Assembly: GCF_009931615.1 (NCBI RefSeq) | Contig: NZ_CP046620.1 | Coordinates: 2,643,501-2,707,500 of the forward strand | DNA: 64,000 nucleotides | Direction: 5' to 3' | Origin: Algicella marina | GTDB lineage: Bacteria > Pseudomonadota > Alphaproteobacteria > Rhodobacterales > Rhodobacteraceae | Shown: positions 45,836-55,382 of the stretch, one piece after another | Numbering within the stretch: position 1 is the first letter of the stretch | How the letters are laid out: every line of letters begins with the position of its first letter | Made by a program: the position numbers and the translations under genes | The notes under the pieces: generated by a model | Database searches by the model: none | The model's input: only the letters and a program-made list of their open reading frames with translations | Told to the model about the DNA's origin: nothing

Positions 45836-47320
45836 ATGGCCGAAACCTACGAAACCCTCCTCGCCCACACGGCGCGCAGCATGGCCTTGGACGAAGTGGC
45901 AGGGCTGCTCGCATGGGATCAGGAAACCGTGATGCCGGTCGACGGCGGTTTTCAGAGGGAAGAACACGCTGCCGCACTGGAGGAGGCACGACACAGCCGC
46001 AACACCGACCCGCGGATAGGTGAGTGGCTGGCATCCCTTGAAGGCGCGACTCTTTCGCCGGAGGCCGCGCGCAACGTCGAACTTATCCGCCGGCGCTACA
46101 CCCGTGCCACGGCTGTGCCCGCGGACCTCTCCATCGCCATCGCGCGACAAACCAGTGCGGGACAACGCGTCTGGGCCGAAGCCCGCCGCACTGACGATTT
46201 CAACCTCTTCGCGCCGGCTCTGACAAGGATCGTCGAACTCAAGCGCGAGGAGGCCCAGCACCGCCGCCTCGGTACCGGCCCGCTCTACGATGCCCTGCTC
46301 GACGGCTATGAGCCGGGAATGACTACAGCGACCTTGACGCCGCTGTTCGAGCGCCTGCGCGGCCCGCTGGCAGACCTGCGGGCGGAAATCGCGGAGCGGG
46401 GCATTGCCTCTGCAAAGCTGAAAGGCCATTTCCCGGAAAAGGCGCAGCTTGCCTTCGCCCACGCTCTGGCTGAGGTGTTCGGCTACAATCTCAAGGCCGG
46501 CCGCATAGATACGGCCGTCCACCCATTTTCCTCAGGCTCCGGTCGCGACGTGCGCATTACGACCCGCGTGGCGGAGGACGATCCGGCGGGCAACATCTTT
46601 TCCACCATCCACGAGATGGGCCACGCCGTCTATGAGCAGAACATCGAGCGCAGCCACAATCTCCAGCCCATCGGTGCCTACGCCTCCATGGGCGTGCACG
46701 AGAGCCAGAGCCGGCTGTTCGAAAACCAGATCGGGCGGTCCCGCGCCTTCGCCGAGTATCTCTACCCTGCCATGCGGGAGGCCTTCGGCGATCTCTGCAT
46801 CGACGGTCCGGCTGCCCTGTTCGCCGCCCTCAACCATGTCGAAACTGGTTTCATTCGTACCGAAGCGGACGAGGTTCATTACAATCTGCACGTCATCCTG
46901 CGCTACAATCTCGAACAGGATGTGATCGAGGGCCGCCTCGATGTCGCCGATCTTCAGGATGCCTGGAACCAACGTTTTGAACAGGATTTCGGGCGAAAGG
47001 TTCCCAGCGCCGCGCAGGGTGTGCTGCAGGATGTGCACTGGTCCGTCGGCCATTTTGGTTATTTCCCGACCTACACCCTGGGCAACATCTATGCTGGCGA
47101 ATTATTCGCGGCGATGCAGTCTGCCCTTCCCGATCTGGATGCGGAAGTCGCGCGCGGCGATCTGACCAACGCCTTGAATTGGCTGCACATCAACATTCAT
47201 CGTCCCGGCGCAAGCCTGCCGCCGGAAGATCTGGTTTCACGGGTCATCGGCCGCGCCCCGACTGAAGCTCCGCTAATATCCTACCTTCAAGCCAAGTTCC
47301 GGGGCCTCTATGCTACCTGA
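45836..47320 (+). CDS. M32-family carboxypeptidase (Taq type)
   Basis: A 494-residue metallocarboxypeptidase. The zinc motif HEMGH (259-263) lies in STIHEMGHAVYEQ, followed by GVHESQSRLFENQIGRS, where the Glu is the third zinc ligand. DLQDAWNQRF and the C-terminal GHFGYFPTYTLGNIYAGELF are family blocks. It removes C-terminal residues from peptides in the cytoplasm. The ATG at 45836 is used; a GTG three codons earlier is possible. It ends at the strong terminator at 47372. The 251-bp gap upstream separates it from divergent DUF1800 and holds both promoters. Confidence 0.93.
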   Translation: MAETYETLLAHTARSMALDEVAGLLAWDQETVMPVDGGFQREEHAAALEEARHSRNTDPRIGEWLASLEGATLSPEAARNVELIRRRYTRATAVPADLSIAIARQTSAGQRVWAEARRTDDFNLFAPALTRIVELKREEAQHRRLGTGPLYDALLDGYEPGMTTATLTPLFERLRGPLADLRAEIAERGIASAKLKGHFPEKAQLAFAHALAEVFGYNLKAGRIDTAVHPFSSGSGRDVRITTRVAEDDPAGNIFSTIHEMGHAVYEQNIERSHNLQPIGAYASMGVHESQSRLFENQIGRSRAFAEYLYPAMREAFGDLCIDGPAALFAALNHVETGFIRTEADEVHYNLHVILRYNLEQDVIEGRLDVADLQDAWNQRFEQDFGRKVPSAAQGVLQDVHWSVGHFGYFPTYTLGNIYAGELFAAMQSALPDLDAEVARGDLTNALNWLHINIHRPGASLPPEDLVSRVIGRAPTEAPLISYLQAKFRGLYAT

Positions 47321-47371
47321 TCTCGTTTGGGAGCGCGGGAACGTCCCAAACCATGACATTGAGAACAGGAC

Positions 47372-47404
47372 GAGGGCCGGAATGTGTTCCGGTCCTCTTT
47401 TTTT
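47372..47404 (+). terminator. Intrinsic terminator after M32 carboxypeptidase
   Basis: GAGGGCCGGAA (47372-47382), loop tgtg, TTCCGGTCCTC (47387-47397) and seven T residues make an 11-bp stem with one G-T pair. It lies 52 bases after the carboxypeptidase stop. Confidence 0.88.
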
Positions 47405-47439
47405 CCTGCTTGCGTACAAACCGTATTCTTTCAGGCAGA

Positions 47440-47838
47440 TCAGGCCGCTTCCGCGTCTGGTCGGCTGAAGTTGACTTCGCGCACAACCTGCCAGCGGCCG
47501 TCTTCAAAAATGAAATCGATGCTCAGTTCGATATGCATTTTCGGGCCACCCACGGGAATTTTCCGGGAGATAAGGACGTGGCCGCGATCACCATCAACCG
47601 TCAGACTGTGAATTCTGGACCACATGTGCTCGTCCGGAATCTTGTCCTTGAAAGCCTCCTTCAACATGGCCATGAACCCCTGCTTTTCCAGGGTGACAAG
47701 ACGGCCGTCGATGTTCAGGTCCATCACCACGATATTGTCATGATAGATCCTGTCCAACTCTTCCATGTTCGCGCTGGTGCCGTATCTCATCAGGTCCAGT
47801 ACCTTGGCGCGGAGTGCGTCTTCGGTCTTTTCAGTCAT
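47440..47838 (-). CDS. NTF2/SnoaL-like protein
   Basis: A 132-residue protein with the cone-shaped NTF2-like fold pattern: helix LDLMRYGTSANMEELDRIYHDNIVVMDL, then antiparallel strands ending HIELSIDFIFEDGRWQVVREVNF. Such proteins are isomerases, hydrolases or ligand carriers; no catalytic set is recognisable. It follows the peroxiredoxin-like gene by 23 bases and has an AAAGGAGAG site, so the two probably form a TetR-controlled operon. Confidence 0.78.
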   Translation of the reverse strand: MTEKTEDALRAKVLDLMRYGTSANMEELDRIYHDNIVVMDLNIDGRLVTLEKQGFMAMLKEAFKDKIPDEHMWSRIHSLTVDGDRGHVLISRKIPVGGPKMHIELSIDFIFEDGRWQVVREVNFSRPDAEAA

Positions 47839-47861
47839 CGTTTCTCTCCTTTGCTTTGAGG

Positions 47862-48395
47862 TCAAACATACGTGCCGTTGGTCGGAGCGTCCTTCATCGG
47901 TCCGCGACGAAAACCGATACCCTTGGCGATCCAGTTGAGGTCGGGGCGGGCAAACGGAACGTTCGAAATATCGACGATTTGAACGGAGCCCGTTTCGTCC
48001 AGAACAAACAGGCCCGGCTCTGCAAACGGGGCCTCAGCATCCAGACCATTGCGCGGACCGGAAATGTACAATCCCAGCGCTTGCATCTGTGCGATTGTCA
48101 GGCCGTAGGCAACGTCGAACGCCGGCGAGACTTCGGCCATCTGCTCCGTCGCTCTGGCCTCGCTGTCGGCGGAAACGGCGATGACATCCACACCGAGCGC
48201 ATTGAGGTCAGGCAGAATGGCATTCAACTCCAGCAAGTACTTTGTGCACAGCGGACAGTGTTTGCCGCGATAGACGATGACGAGCATCCAGTCGAACCCG
48301 TTCTTCGGAGAAGACAGGAGACGTTCGCCACCACCGAGCAAAGGGAGGGTGATCGCCGGAAGCGGGCTTCCGGCTGCAAGATTTTCTCTGGTCAA
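47862..48395 (-). CDS. AhpC/TSA-type redoxin with CxxC
   Basis: A 177-residue thioredoxin-fold protein. VYRGKHCPLCTKYL has Cys47 and Cys50 in a C-P-L-C arrangement, unlike the single peroxidatic Cys in PxxxTxxC of true peroxiredoxins, so it may act as a disulfide reductase or atypical peroxiredoxin. VDVIAVSADSEARATEQM is the usual redoxin strand-helix. It is divergent from the TetR gene, and two operator-like sites lie between them. Confidence 0.85.
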   Translation of the reverse strand: MTRENLAAGSPLPAITLPLLGGGERLLSSPKNGFDWMLVIVYRGKHCPLCTKYLLELNAILPDLNALGVDVIAVSADSEARATEQMAEVSPAFDVAYGLTIAQMQALGLYISGPRNGLDAEAPFAEPGLFVLDETGSVQIVDISNVPFARPDLNWIAKGIGFRRGPMKDAPTNGTYV

Positions 48396-48415
48396 CTGAG
48401 GTGAACTCCCTTATA

Positions 48416-48427
48416 TATCAAACGATA
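48416..48427. promoter_or_regulatory. TetR-type operator site 1
   Basis: TATC-AAAC-GATA is a short palindrome with arms TATC/GATA in the divergent gap, 21 bp from the redoxin start. The downstream site at 48464 has the same layout. Confidence 0.5.
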
Positions 48428-48463
48428 CATAAATCACCTCACCAAAGGCCGTCAAGGATTCTA

Positions 48464-48475
48464 TATTGAGTGATA
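48464..48475. promoter_or_regulatory. TetR-type operator site 2 over start codon
   Basis: TATT-GAGT-GATA matches site 1 at eight of twelve positions, with both sites continuing CA, and lies 48 bp from it. It covers the TTG start of the regulator gene, which suggests autoregulation. Confidence 0.45.
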
Positions 48476-49074
48476 CAAAAAAATTGGGGCGCCCGCGAAA
48501 TTTCGACTATGACACCGCTTTGCTGAGCGCCATGAAAGTGTTCTGGGAGAAAGGCTACGATGGCGCATCACTGCGCGACCTGACGTCGGCGATGGGCATC
48601 ACCGGGCCAAGTCTCTACGCTGCGTTCGGCGACAAATCGGAGCTCTACCTCAAGACGATTGACCACTACGCCTCGGCCGATGCGTGCACGCCACTCGTTG
48701 CGCTGGAACGCGAAGAGGACATTGCGGAGGCCCTTCACGCTTTCCTGTCGGAGGTCATCCGGTCCGCCACAGATCACGCTAGCGGGGCGAAGGGCTGCTA
48801 CATCGCTTCCAGCGTCGTCGCCGTCGCCGGTCAGGTGCAAGGCGTATCAGAACGGGTGCAAGCCGTTATCACGGAAGCGGAGAACCGGTTGACGGCACGT
48901 TTTCAAAAGGAAGTCGACAAGGGCACATTACCGCCGGGCTTTCCGGCGCGTGCGCGGGCCGCGATGCTCTTCGATCTCAGACAGGGTTACATGTTCAGGG
49001 GTCGGGCGGGATGGTCGAACGAGCAGATGATGAAAGATGTTCCTGACCGGGTTCGCATGTTGCTTGCCGAATAG
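48466..49074 (+). CDS. TetR/AcrR-family transcriptional regulator
   Basis: A 202-residue repressor. The N-terminal DNA-binding domain opens LGRPRNFDYDTALLSAMKVFWEKGYDGASLRDLTSAMGITGPSLYAAFGDKSELY, with the recognition helix at about 40-57. The C-terminal ligand domain has Cys residues near 81 and 105, which could be redox-sensitive. The start is TTG at 48466, preceded by AAGGA; no ATG lies before the DNA-binding domain. It likely controls the divergent redoxin/NTF2 genes. Confidence 0.9.
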   Translation: MSDTKKLGRPRNFDYDTALLSAMKVFWEKGYDGASLRDLTSAMGITGPSLYAAFGDKSELYLKTIDHYASADACTPLVALEREEDIAEALHAFLSEVIRSATDHASGAKGCYIASSVVAVAGQVQGVSERVQAVITEAENRLTARFQKEVDKGTLPPGFPARARAAMLFDLRQGYMFRGRAGWSNEQMMKDVPDRVRMLLAE

Positions 49075-49100
49075 CGCGGCTCGCGACGCCTACCCAAGTC

Positions 49101-49140
49101 AATTGCGCCCTCAGAGAATTCTGTGAGGGCGCAATTCTTT
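49101..49140. terminator. Strong bidirectional terminator between tetR and ileS
   Basis: AATTGCGCCCTCA (49101-49113) and TGAGGGCGCAATT (49124-49136) form a perfect 13-bp stem with a ten-base loop, then CTTTT on the plus strand. It stands between convergent genes and can serve both. Confidence 0.88.
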
Positions 49141-49157
49141 TACCGATGAAACCGGAG

Positions 49158-52130
49158 TCAGCCGAGTGCCTCGTCGCACCGCTGACAAACACCGGCATGT
49201 GCGTGACTGCCCACGTCCGGCAGGATTTTCCAGCAGCGCTGGCACTTCTCGCCGTCGGCCTTGGCGAAAACCACCCCGATGGCTGGATCGTCGAGACGGA
49301 AAGCATCTGCCTGCGGCTCGCCCTCGACAACCGAGAGACCGGACGTGATGCACACGTCGTCCATATCGACACTGCGAACCACCGCCGCCAGCGACGGATC
49401 GGCAAGCTGCACCACCGGTGCCGCCTCCAACGAAGAGCCGATGACCTTGTCTCGCCGCTGAACCTCCAACGCTGCCGTGACCACCCGCCGCACGGATCGC
49501 ACCGCCGCCCATTTCTCCGCCAGTGCGTCGTCGCGCCAGTCCGCCGGAGTGACAGGAAAGTCGACAAGATGGACGGAGCTTTCGTCGCCCGGGAACCGCT
49601 CCAGCCAGACTTCTTCCATTGTGAACACCAGCACCGGTGCCAGCCAGGTCACCAGCCGGTGGAACAGGATGTCCAGCACCGTCCGCGCCGCGCGCCGCCG
49701 CAGGCTGTCGGCTGCGTCACAATAGAGCACGTCCTTGCGGATATCGAAATACACGGACGAAAGCTCGACCGTGCAGAACTGGAACAGGCTCTGAAACACG
49801 CTCTGGAAGGCATAGCGCCCGTAACCGTCCCGCACCTCGGCATCCAGCACCGCCAGCCGATGCAGCACCCAGCGCTCCAGTTCCGGCATCTCCGACGGAG
49901 CGACTTTCTCTTCCTCGGAAAATCCGTTGAGATTGCCAAGCAGGAAGCGCAGCGTATTTCGCAGGCGGCGATAGCTGTCCGCAGTGCCTTTCAGGATCTC
50001 CGGACCGATTCGCTGGTCGGCTGTATAGTCTGTCTGCGCCACCCACAACCGCAGGATATCGGCGCCGTACTGGTCCACGACCTTCTGCGGCACAATGGTA
50101 TTGCCGAGGGACTTGGACATCTTCATGCCCTTCTCGTCCAGCGTGAACCCGTGCGTCAGCACACCCTTGTAGGGCGCGCGGCCCTTGGTGCCGCAGGCCT
50201 GCAGCATCGAGGAGTGGAACCAGCCACGATGTTGGTCCGTGCCCTCAAGATAAAGGTCGGCGATTCCGTCCGGCGCGCCATCTGCGCGATCACGCAGCAC
50301 GAAGGCGTGGGTCGAGCCGCTGTCGAACCAGACGTCGAGTACATCGAACACCTGTTCCCACTCGTCAGCCTTGTAGTCATTGCCGAGGAAACGCTCCTTT
50401 GCGCCGTCAGCGTACCACGCATCCGCACCCTCTTCGGCGAACGCCGCCCGGATCCGGGCATTGACAGCTTCGTCTCGCAGCAGGAAGTCACCATCCGTCG
50501 GCAGCGCGCCCTTGCGCACGAAACAAGTCAGCGGCACACCCCAGGCCCGCTGGCGTGACAGCACCCAGTCGGGGCGCGATTCGATCATGGAGTAGATCCG
50601 GTTGCGTCCGGTCCTCGGCGTCCATGTCACCAACTCGTCGATGGAGCGCAGCGCCCGTTCACGGATACTCTTGCCATAGGTATCCTGCCCGTCATTGATC
50701 TCCCGATCGACGGATGCGAACCACTGCGGCGTGTTGCGATAGATCACCGGTGCCTTGGATCGCCACGAATGCGGATAGCTGTGCTTGATTTTACCACGTG
50801 CCAGCAGTTTGCCTGCTGCTACAAGTGCGTCAATCACCGCCTTGTTGGCATCGCCTTCCTTGCCATTGGCCTTCAGGATCGCCTTGCCGCCGAACAGCGG
50901 CAGATCGGTGCGGAAGCTGCCATCGTCCATGACGTTGTAGGTCAACACCTCTTCCAACATCCCGGCATCGCGGTAGAGTTCGAACTCCTCCATCCCGTGG
51001 CTCGGTGCGCAATGCACGAAGCCGGTGCCCTCGTCATCGGTCACGAACGGCGCGTGGCGGAAATCGCGAGGCATATCCCATTCGCCGCTGCCGCCATCGA
51101 CACCGGCCAGCGGATGCGCCAGCTTCAGCCCGGTCAGCTCCGTGGCCGAAACGCTGCGCAGACGGCGGTACATATCCGGCTCCAGCCGCGCAGACTTCAT
51201 CACCGCGTCCGCCTGCCGGTCCGCCAGCACGAATTTCTCGCCAACATCGGCCCAGCACTCCTCCGGCCGCGCGGTAACCTCGTACAGGCCGTAGTCGATG
51301 TCTTCCCGGAAGACGACGCCCTTGTTGGACGGGATCGTCCACGGTGTCGTCGTCCAGATCACAACCGATGCATGGTGCAGGTCCTCCGCAAGGATCGCCT
51401 GGTTGGCACCATCGAAATCGCCGCCTTCCTCATCCAGCGGCATTTCGGCGTTGCCACCACGCAAGACCGGGAATTTGACCCAGATGGTGAAGCTTTCCTT
51501 GTCCTTGTACTCTACCTCCGCCTCGGCCAGCGCCGTCTTCTCCACCGGCGACCACATTACCGGCTTGGAGCCCTGATAGAGCGTGCCATTCATCAGGAAC
51601 TTCATGAATTCATCGGCAATCGTAGCCTCGGCCTCGAAGGCCATGGTCAGGTATGGATCGTCCCAGTTGCCGGTCACGCCCAGCCGCTTGAATTCCTCGC
51701 GCTGGATGTCGACCCATCCTTCGGCAAACTTGCGACACTCCTGACGCAACTCGACAACCGGAACATCGTCCTTGTCGCGGCCCTTGGCACGGTACTGCTC
51801 CTCGATCTTCCACTCGATCGGCAGGCCGTGGCAATCCCAGCCCGGCACGTAGCGGCTGTCGCGGCCCATCATCTGCTGGCTGCGGACAACCATGTCCTTC
51901 AGCACCTTGTTCAGCGCGTGGCCGATATGCAGGTTGCCATTGGCATAGGGCGGACCATCATGCAGCACGAAGGGCTCCCGCCCCTCCTGCGCCCGCAGGC
52001 GATGATAGATGTCCAGTTTCTTCCAGCGCTCCAGCCATTCGGGCTCACGCTTTGGCAGGCCCGCCCGCATCGGAAATTCGGTCTGGGGCAGGGAAAGGGT
52101 GTCTTTATAGTCGGGTGTATCGGCGCACAT
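49158..52130 (-). CDS. ileS: Isoleucyl-tRNA synthetase
   Basis: This 990-residue class I synthetase attaches isoleucine to tRNA-Ile. GNLHIGHALNK near residue 66 is the HIGH motif, KGMKMSKSLGNT near 670 the KMSKS loop, and the editing domain lies between (WTTTPWTIPSNKGVV). The C-terminus has a zinc module, CQRCWKILPDVG...CQRC, as in bacterial (IleS1) enzymes. Its length is about 50 residues longer than E. coli IleS (938). It stands alone, followed by a strong terminator. A single essential copy is expected. Confidence 0.96.
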   Translation of the reverse strand: MCADTPDYKDTLSLPQTEFPMRAGLPKREPEWLERWKKLDIYHRLRAQEGREPFVLHDGPPYANGNLHIGHALNKVLKDMVVRSQQMMGRDSRYVPGWDCHGLPIEWKIEEQYRAKGRDKDDVPVVELRQECRKFAEGWVDIQREEFKRLGVTGNWDDPYLTMAFEAEATIADEFMKFLMNGTLYQGSKPVMWSPVEKTALAEAEVEYKDKESFTIWVKFPVLRGGNAEMPLDEEGGDFDGANQAILAEDLHHASVVIWTTTPWTIPSNKGVVFREDIDYGLYEVTARPEECWADVGEKFVLADRQADAVMKSARLEPDMYRRLRSVSATELTGLKLAHPLAGVDGGSGEWDMPRDFRHAPFVTDDEGTGFVHCAPSHGMEEFELYRDAGMLEEVLTYNVMDDGSFRTDLPLFGGKAILKANGKEGDANKAVIDALVAAGKLLARGKIKHSYPHSWRSKAPVIYRNTPQWFASVDREINDGQDTYGKSIRERALRSIDELVTWTPRTGRNRIYSMIESRPDWVLSRQRAWGVPLTCFVRKGALPTDGDFLLRDEAVNARIRAAFAEEGADAWYADGAKERFLGNDYKADEWEQVFDVLDVWFDSGSTHAFVLRDRADGAPDGIADLYLEGTDQHRGWFHSSMLQACGTKGRAPYKGVLTHGFTLDEKGMKMSKSLGNTIVPQKVVDQYGADILRLWVAQTDYTADQRIGPEILKGTADSYRRLRNTLRFLLGNLNGFSEEEKVAPSEMPELERWVLHRLAVLDAEVRDGYGRYAFQSVFQSLFQFCTVELSSVYFDIRKDVLYCDAADSLRRRAARTVLDILFHRLVTWLAPVLVFTMEEVWLERFPGDESSVHLVDFPVTPADWRDDALAEKWAAVRSVRRVVTAALEVQRRDKVIGSSLEAAPVVQLADPSLAAVVRSVDMDDVCITSGLSVVEGEPQADAFRLDDPAIGVVFAKADGEKCQRCWKILPDVGSHAHAGVCQRCDEALG

Positions 52131-52438
52131 GGGTGCTCTCCGCTTCGGTCAGGTGAGAAAAGGGTGCAAGGGCGGCGCGAAGGGTCATACGCCTGTCGTC
52201 CCGGTCGCTCAGGCAGCGAGCGCCGGGCCAGTAATTCGACGGATGATGCGAACATGGCCAAACATGCCGCGCTTATAGGCTCCGGTAGGGGCAACGTCCA
52301 GCCCGAGTTGCGGCACCGCCCGCTCCATGCCACTGCGTTTACCCGCGTACAGAATCGAATGTCCGCGACAAGCCGGGCATGGCGGCATTGCCGAGGCCGG
52401 CCCGCAGGGTCGGACGAGGCCCCGTAAGATGTGCCGCG
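52131..52438. other. 308-bp gap upstream of ileS, no gene seen
   Basis: Between the ileS start and the YcjF stop I see no supported ORF, tRNA or clear terminator. GC content stays high and short ORFs on both strands are low-complexity. It must hold the ileS promoter. No T-box-like structure could be confirmed by eye. Confidence 0.5.
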
Positions 52439-53425
52439 CTATCCCTTGCCAAACAATCCGGTCAGCGCCCGTTTCACCAGCCCCGTCACCCGCGGTCGCG
52501 GCACCGCGCCAAAGGGCAACGGCCGGCAGACCTCCATTGTCGCAACGCCGACCCGCGCCGTCAGCGCGCCGTTGACGACCCCTTCGCCGAAGCGGCGCGA
52601 TACCTTGGAAAGAACACCGCCACCGGCCACCGAACTGATCATGTCGTCGCCCACGGCTACGGCGCCTGTCGCCACAAGATGAGCCGCCACTGCGCGGAGC
52701 AATCGCAGCGAGCCCAGCGTACCTGCCCGGCCGCCATAGATCTCGGCCACCCGTCGCACCATCCGGATATTCGCAACCAGGGCCACAGCCACATCGGCCA
52801 GCGCCAGAGGGACAAGCGCCGTCGCTGCCGCAACGCTGCGGCTTGCCGCTTCGATCTCGCGCACTGCCGCCGCGTCGAGCGGTCCGCAGATCTCCCGCTC
52901 CGCCAGATGCACCAGCGCATCCGCATCCATCACCTGGTCGCGGTGTGAGACCATCCGTTCCACGCCCAATCGCAACCGTTCCCGGCTCCGGTAAAGCGCT
53001 GCCAGTGCATCGACCAGATCCAGCGCCTTCGGCCGATCCCCGGCCAGAGCCTCCCGCGCCAGTGCCTGCAATCGGTCTACACGGCGCAGCCGCGCCAGGC
53101 CCGCCAGTTCCCGCAGCAATGCCAGCACGACCACCAGTGCCACCGCCGCCACCAGAACCAATGCAAGCCGCCCCAACCAGATGTTGCGCTGCATCAGGCC
53201 GAGCACAAAATCGTAGGCAGCCGTCGAAACCCATAGGGTCACCAACCCGGTGAGCGCCCAAAGCGCAAAGCGCGTAAGGAAACTGCGCTTGCGCGCTGCA
53301 CCGCCAACGACAGTCACCATCGCGCCCTGCGGTAGGGCATCATCCGGCACAGGTGGAACCTCGGCCGGGCTGGGCGCGTCCGGCTCCAGTGACTCGGTCT
53401 CGAAAATCATCGGCCGTTTACTCAC
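52439..53425 (-). CDS. YcjF family membrane protein (DUF697/TIGR01620)
   Basis: A 328-residue protein with two N-terminal membrane helices (about 55-75 and 85-105) and a cytoplasmic C-terminal domain rich in Ala and Val. RVDRLQALAREALAGDRPKAL and VAEIYGGRAGTLGSLRLLRAVAAHL match the YcjF family. It is usually paired with the P-loop protein YcjX, as here, with a small acetyltransferase gene between them. The start is GTG at 53425, overlapping the acetyltransferase stop by four bases. Its function is unknown, with a stress link in E. coli (Psp-controlled operon). Confidence 0.85.
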   Translation of the reverse strand: MSKRPMIFETESLEPDAPSPAEVPPVPDDALPQGAMVTVVGGAARKRSFLTRFALWALTGLVTLWVSTAAYDFVLGLMQRNIWLGRLALVLVAAVALVVVLALLRELAGLARLRRVDRLQALAREALAGDRPKALDLVDALAALYRSRERLRLGVERMVSHRDQVMDADALVHLAEREICGPLDAAAVREIEAASRSVAAATALVPLALADVAVALVANIRMVRRVAEIYGGRAGTLGSLRLLRAVAAHLVATGAVAVGDDMISSVAGGGVLSKVSRRFGEGVVNGALTARVGVATMEVCRPLPFGAVPRPRVTGLVKRALTGLFGKG

Positions 53426-53859
53426 GCCCAACCCTCCCGCCGCCAGACATACTCCACGTCCGGCAGGCATTCCGCGTTATCGCCCTGCGTCCGCCGCGCC
53501 ATCCGAAAACCCTCCCGCTCATAGAATGCCCGCGCCCGCCGGTTGGCGGCGAAGGTCCAGAGGCGCAGGCTCGCCTCCGCTGCCTTGGCCTCATTCAGCA
53601 AGGCCCGGCCGACACCGGCGCCCCGTGCGCCGCAGCGAACATAAAGGCTGGTGATGTAATCCGCCTCCCGCGCCATGAAACCCTGCGCGGGCGCGCCCGA
53701 TACCCGCACCTGACCGGCGCCGATCATGCCCGTCAGGAAAACATGATCTTCCTCGCGGGAGTACAGGCGCGGAAACCACGGTGTTTCTTCGATCCATTCC
53801 CGCAGGATCGCGGCGCATTCGCCGATGTCGGCGGCATCGGCTTGCCGCAACCCGCTCAT
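53422..53859 (-). CDS. GNAT-family N-acetyltransferase
   Basis: A 145-residue acetyltransferase. The acetyl-CoA loop is CGARGAGVGRALLNEAKA (R/Q-x2-G-x-G/A type) near 75-92, with LWTFAANRRARAFYEREGF as motif B. Substrate is unknown. It sits inside the ycjX-ycjF operon, overlapping both neighbours by four bases, so the three are likely made together. Confidence 0.87.
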   Translation of the reverse strand: MSGLRQADAADIGECAAILREWIEETPWFPRLYSREEDHVFLTGMIGAGQVRVSGAPAQGFMAREADYITSLYVRCGARGAGVGRALLNEAKAAEASLRLWTFAANRRARAFYEREGFRMARRTQGDNAECLPDVEYVWRREGWA

Positions 53860-55283
53860 GCCAGCCTGTCCCCGATCAGAAACTCAGTCGCCCTGTCCAG
53901 ACGAATGTGCGGAGGTCCCTCGTCCGGGGCCAGGGCTACACGCGGCGGCGCGAATTTCATGATGCCGTATTCCGCATCCAGCCATTTTGCCGCCCCCTGT
54001 CGCGCCGGTACCAGCAAGGCACCTGGATCTTTCGGTAGATCGCCCGCGTACATCGCCACTTCGCGGCCGCCATCCAGCAGCCGTCCGCGCACACAATCCA
54101 GCGCTGCGCCATCGTGGCGAACCGTCTCTTCTATCGTCGCCCGCAGGGCAGCGATGCTCATCGCTTCGGTTTTCGCACCCCGGAAGTCGGCGCGCCGCCG
54201 GGCATCGTCCAGCAGTTCCTCGGTGATCGCCGCCAGCGCGGCGTGCTGGCTGTGGTGCAGGTGGTCCGCCTTGGTCGCAGCGAACAGAATCTTCTCCACC
54301 CGCCTGCCCAGAACCGACGAAAGCCAGCTGTTCCGACCGGGCCGGAAACTCATCAGGATCGCGGCCATCGCCTGCCGCAGGTCTTCCACTGCCTGCGGTC
54401 CGGCGTTGATCGCCCCCAGGGCGTCAACCAGCACGATCTGGCGGTCGATCTTCGCGAAATGATCGCGGTAGAACGGCTTGACTACGATCCGCTTGTAGGC
54501 ATCGAACCGCCGCGCGAACGTGGCGTGCAGGGAATTGCCCCGGCTCTTCACCGGCTCCGGCAACGGCGCGAAGGTCAGCGCCGGCGAACCTTCAAGATCA
54601 CCCGGCATCAGGAACCGCCCCGGTGCCACTGCCGACAGGCCTGCCTCCCGGGCCGTACGCAGGTAGCCACGAAATGCCTCCGCCTGCCGCTGCGCCTCGC
54701 GCTCGTCCAGCACCGCCGCTCCATCCGCGGTGTCCAGCACGTCCAGCCACGGCCTTGCGTGTTCGATGCGCGAGTCCGTCCGTGCAAGGGCAATCGTCTC
54801 CGCCGCCCAGTTGCCGTAGGATTGCTCCAGCAACGGCAGGTCCAGCAGCCATTCCCCTGGATAATCGACAATATCGAGATGGATCGTCCGCGGCCCCCGA
54901 AGCCCGCTCAACATGCCAGAGGGCCGTACCCGCAGCGACAGTCGCAACTGGCTGATGCTGCGCGTGCCTTCCGGCCAGTACGGCTCCGGCCCCGTCAACG
55001 CTGCCAGATGGTCTTCAAAGGCAAAGCGAGCCACCGCATCATTGGGTTGCGGCTGCAGGAATGCCGTCAGGATCCGGCCTTCGGCCGCAGCCCTGAGTTG
55101 CGGCATCCGCCCCCGATCCAGCAGGTTGGCGACCAGGCTGGTGATGAACACCGTCTTGCCCGCCCGCGACAGCCCGGTGACGCCAAGGCGGATCACCGGC
55201 TCGAACAACATCTCCTCGACGCCCGACTGCGCATCCTCCAGCGTCCGGCTGACGGCATTCGTGATATCCCAGAACCCGGCCAT
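53856..55283 (-). CDS. YcjX-family P-loop protein (DUF463)
   Basis: A 475-residue GTPase-like protein. The Walker A motif is [10 protein letters not shown] (37-46), [19 protein letters not shown] carries the DxxG-type switch, and [16 protein letters not shown] holds a TKxD base-recognition motif. It belongs to the YcjX/DUF463 family, often co-encoded with YcjF. The start is the ATG at 55283 ([14 protein letters not shown]); upstream residues in the open frame are shadow sequence overlapping truA. It is divergent from truA. Confidence 0.88.
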   Translation of the reverse strand: MAGFWDITNAVSRTLEDAQSGVEEMLFEPVIRLGVTGLSRAGKTVFITSLVANLLDRGRMPQLRAAAEGRILTAFLQPQPNDAVARFAFEDHLAALTGPEPYWPEGTRSISQLRLSLRVRPSGMLSGLRGPRTIHLDIVDYPGEWLLDLPLLEQSYGNWAAETIALARTDSRIEHARPWLDVLDTADGAAVLDEREAQRQAEAFRGYLRTAREAGLSAVAPGRFLMPGDLEGSPALTFAPLPEPVKSRGNSLHATFARRFDAYKRIVVKPFYRDHFAKIDRQIVLVDALGAINAGPQAVEDLRQAMAAILMSFRPGRNSWLSSVLGRRVEKILFAATKADHLHHSQHAALAAITEELLDDARRRADFRGAKTEAMSIAALRATIEETVRHDGAALDCVRGRLLDGGREVAMYAGDLPKDPGALLVPARQGAAKWLDAEYGIMKFAPPRVALAPDEGPPHIRLDRATEFLIGDRLA

Positions 55284-55382
55284 GTTCCTCCCGCACTGTC
55301 CGTTCCATATAACAACGCTGGCACGGAAGAACAGGGCCACATCCGCTTCACCTCCCTCCGGCTTTCGGCTATCCCACCCGGC

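Noticed and set aside
50769..52427. 552-codon plus-strand ORF opposite ileS
   Set aside because: Antisense shadow of isoleucyl-tRNA synthetase, with no recognisable motif or ribosome site.
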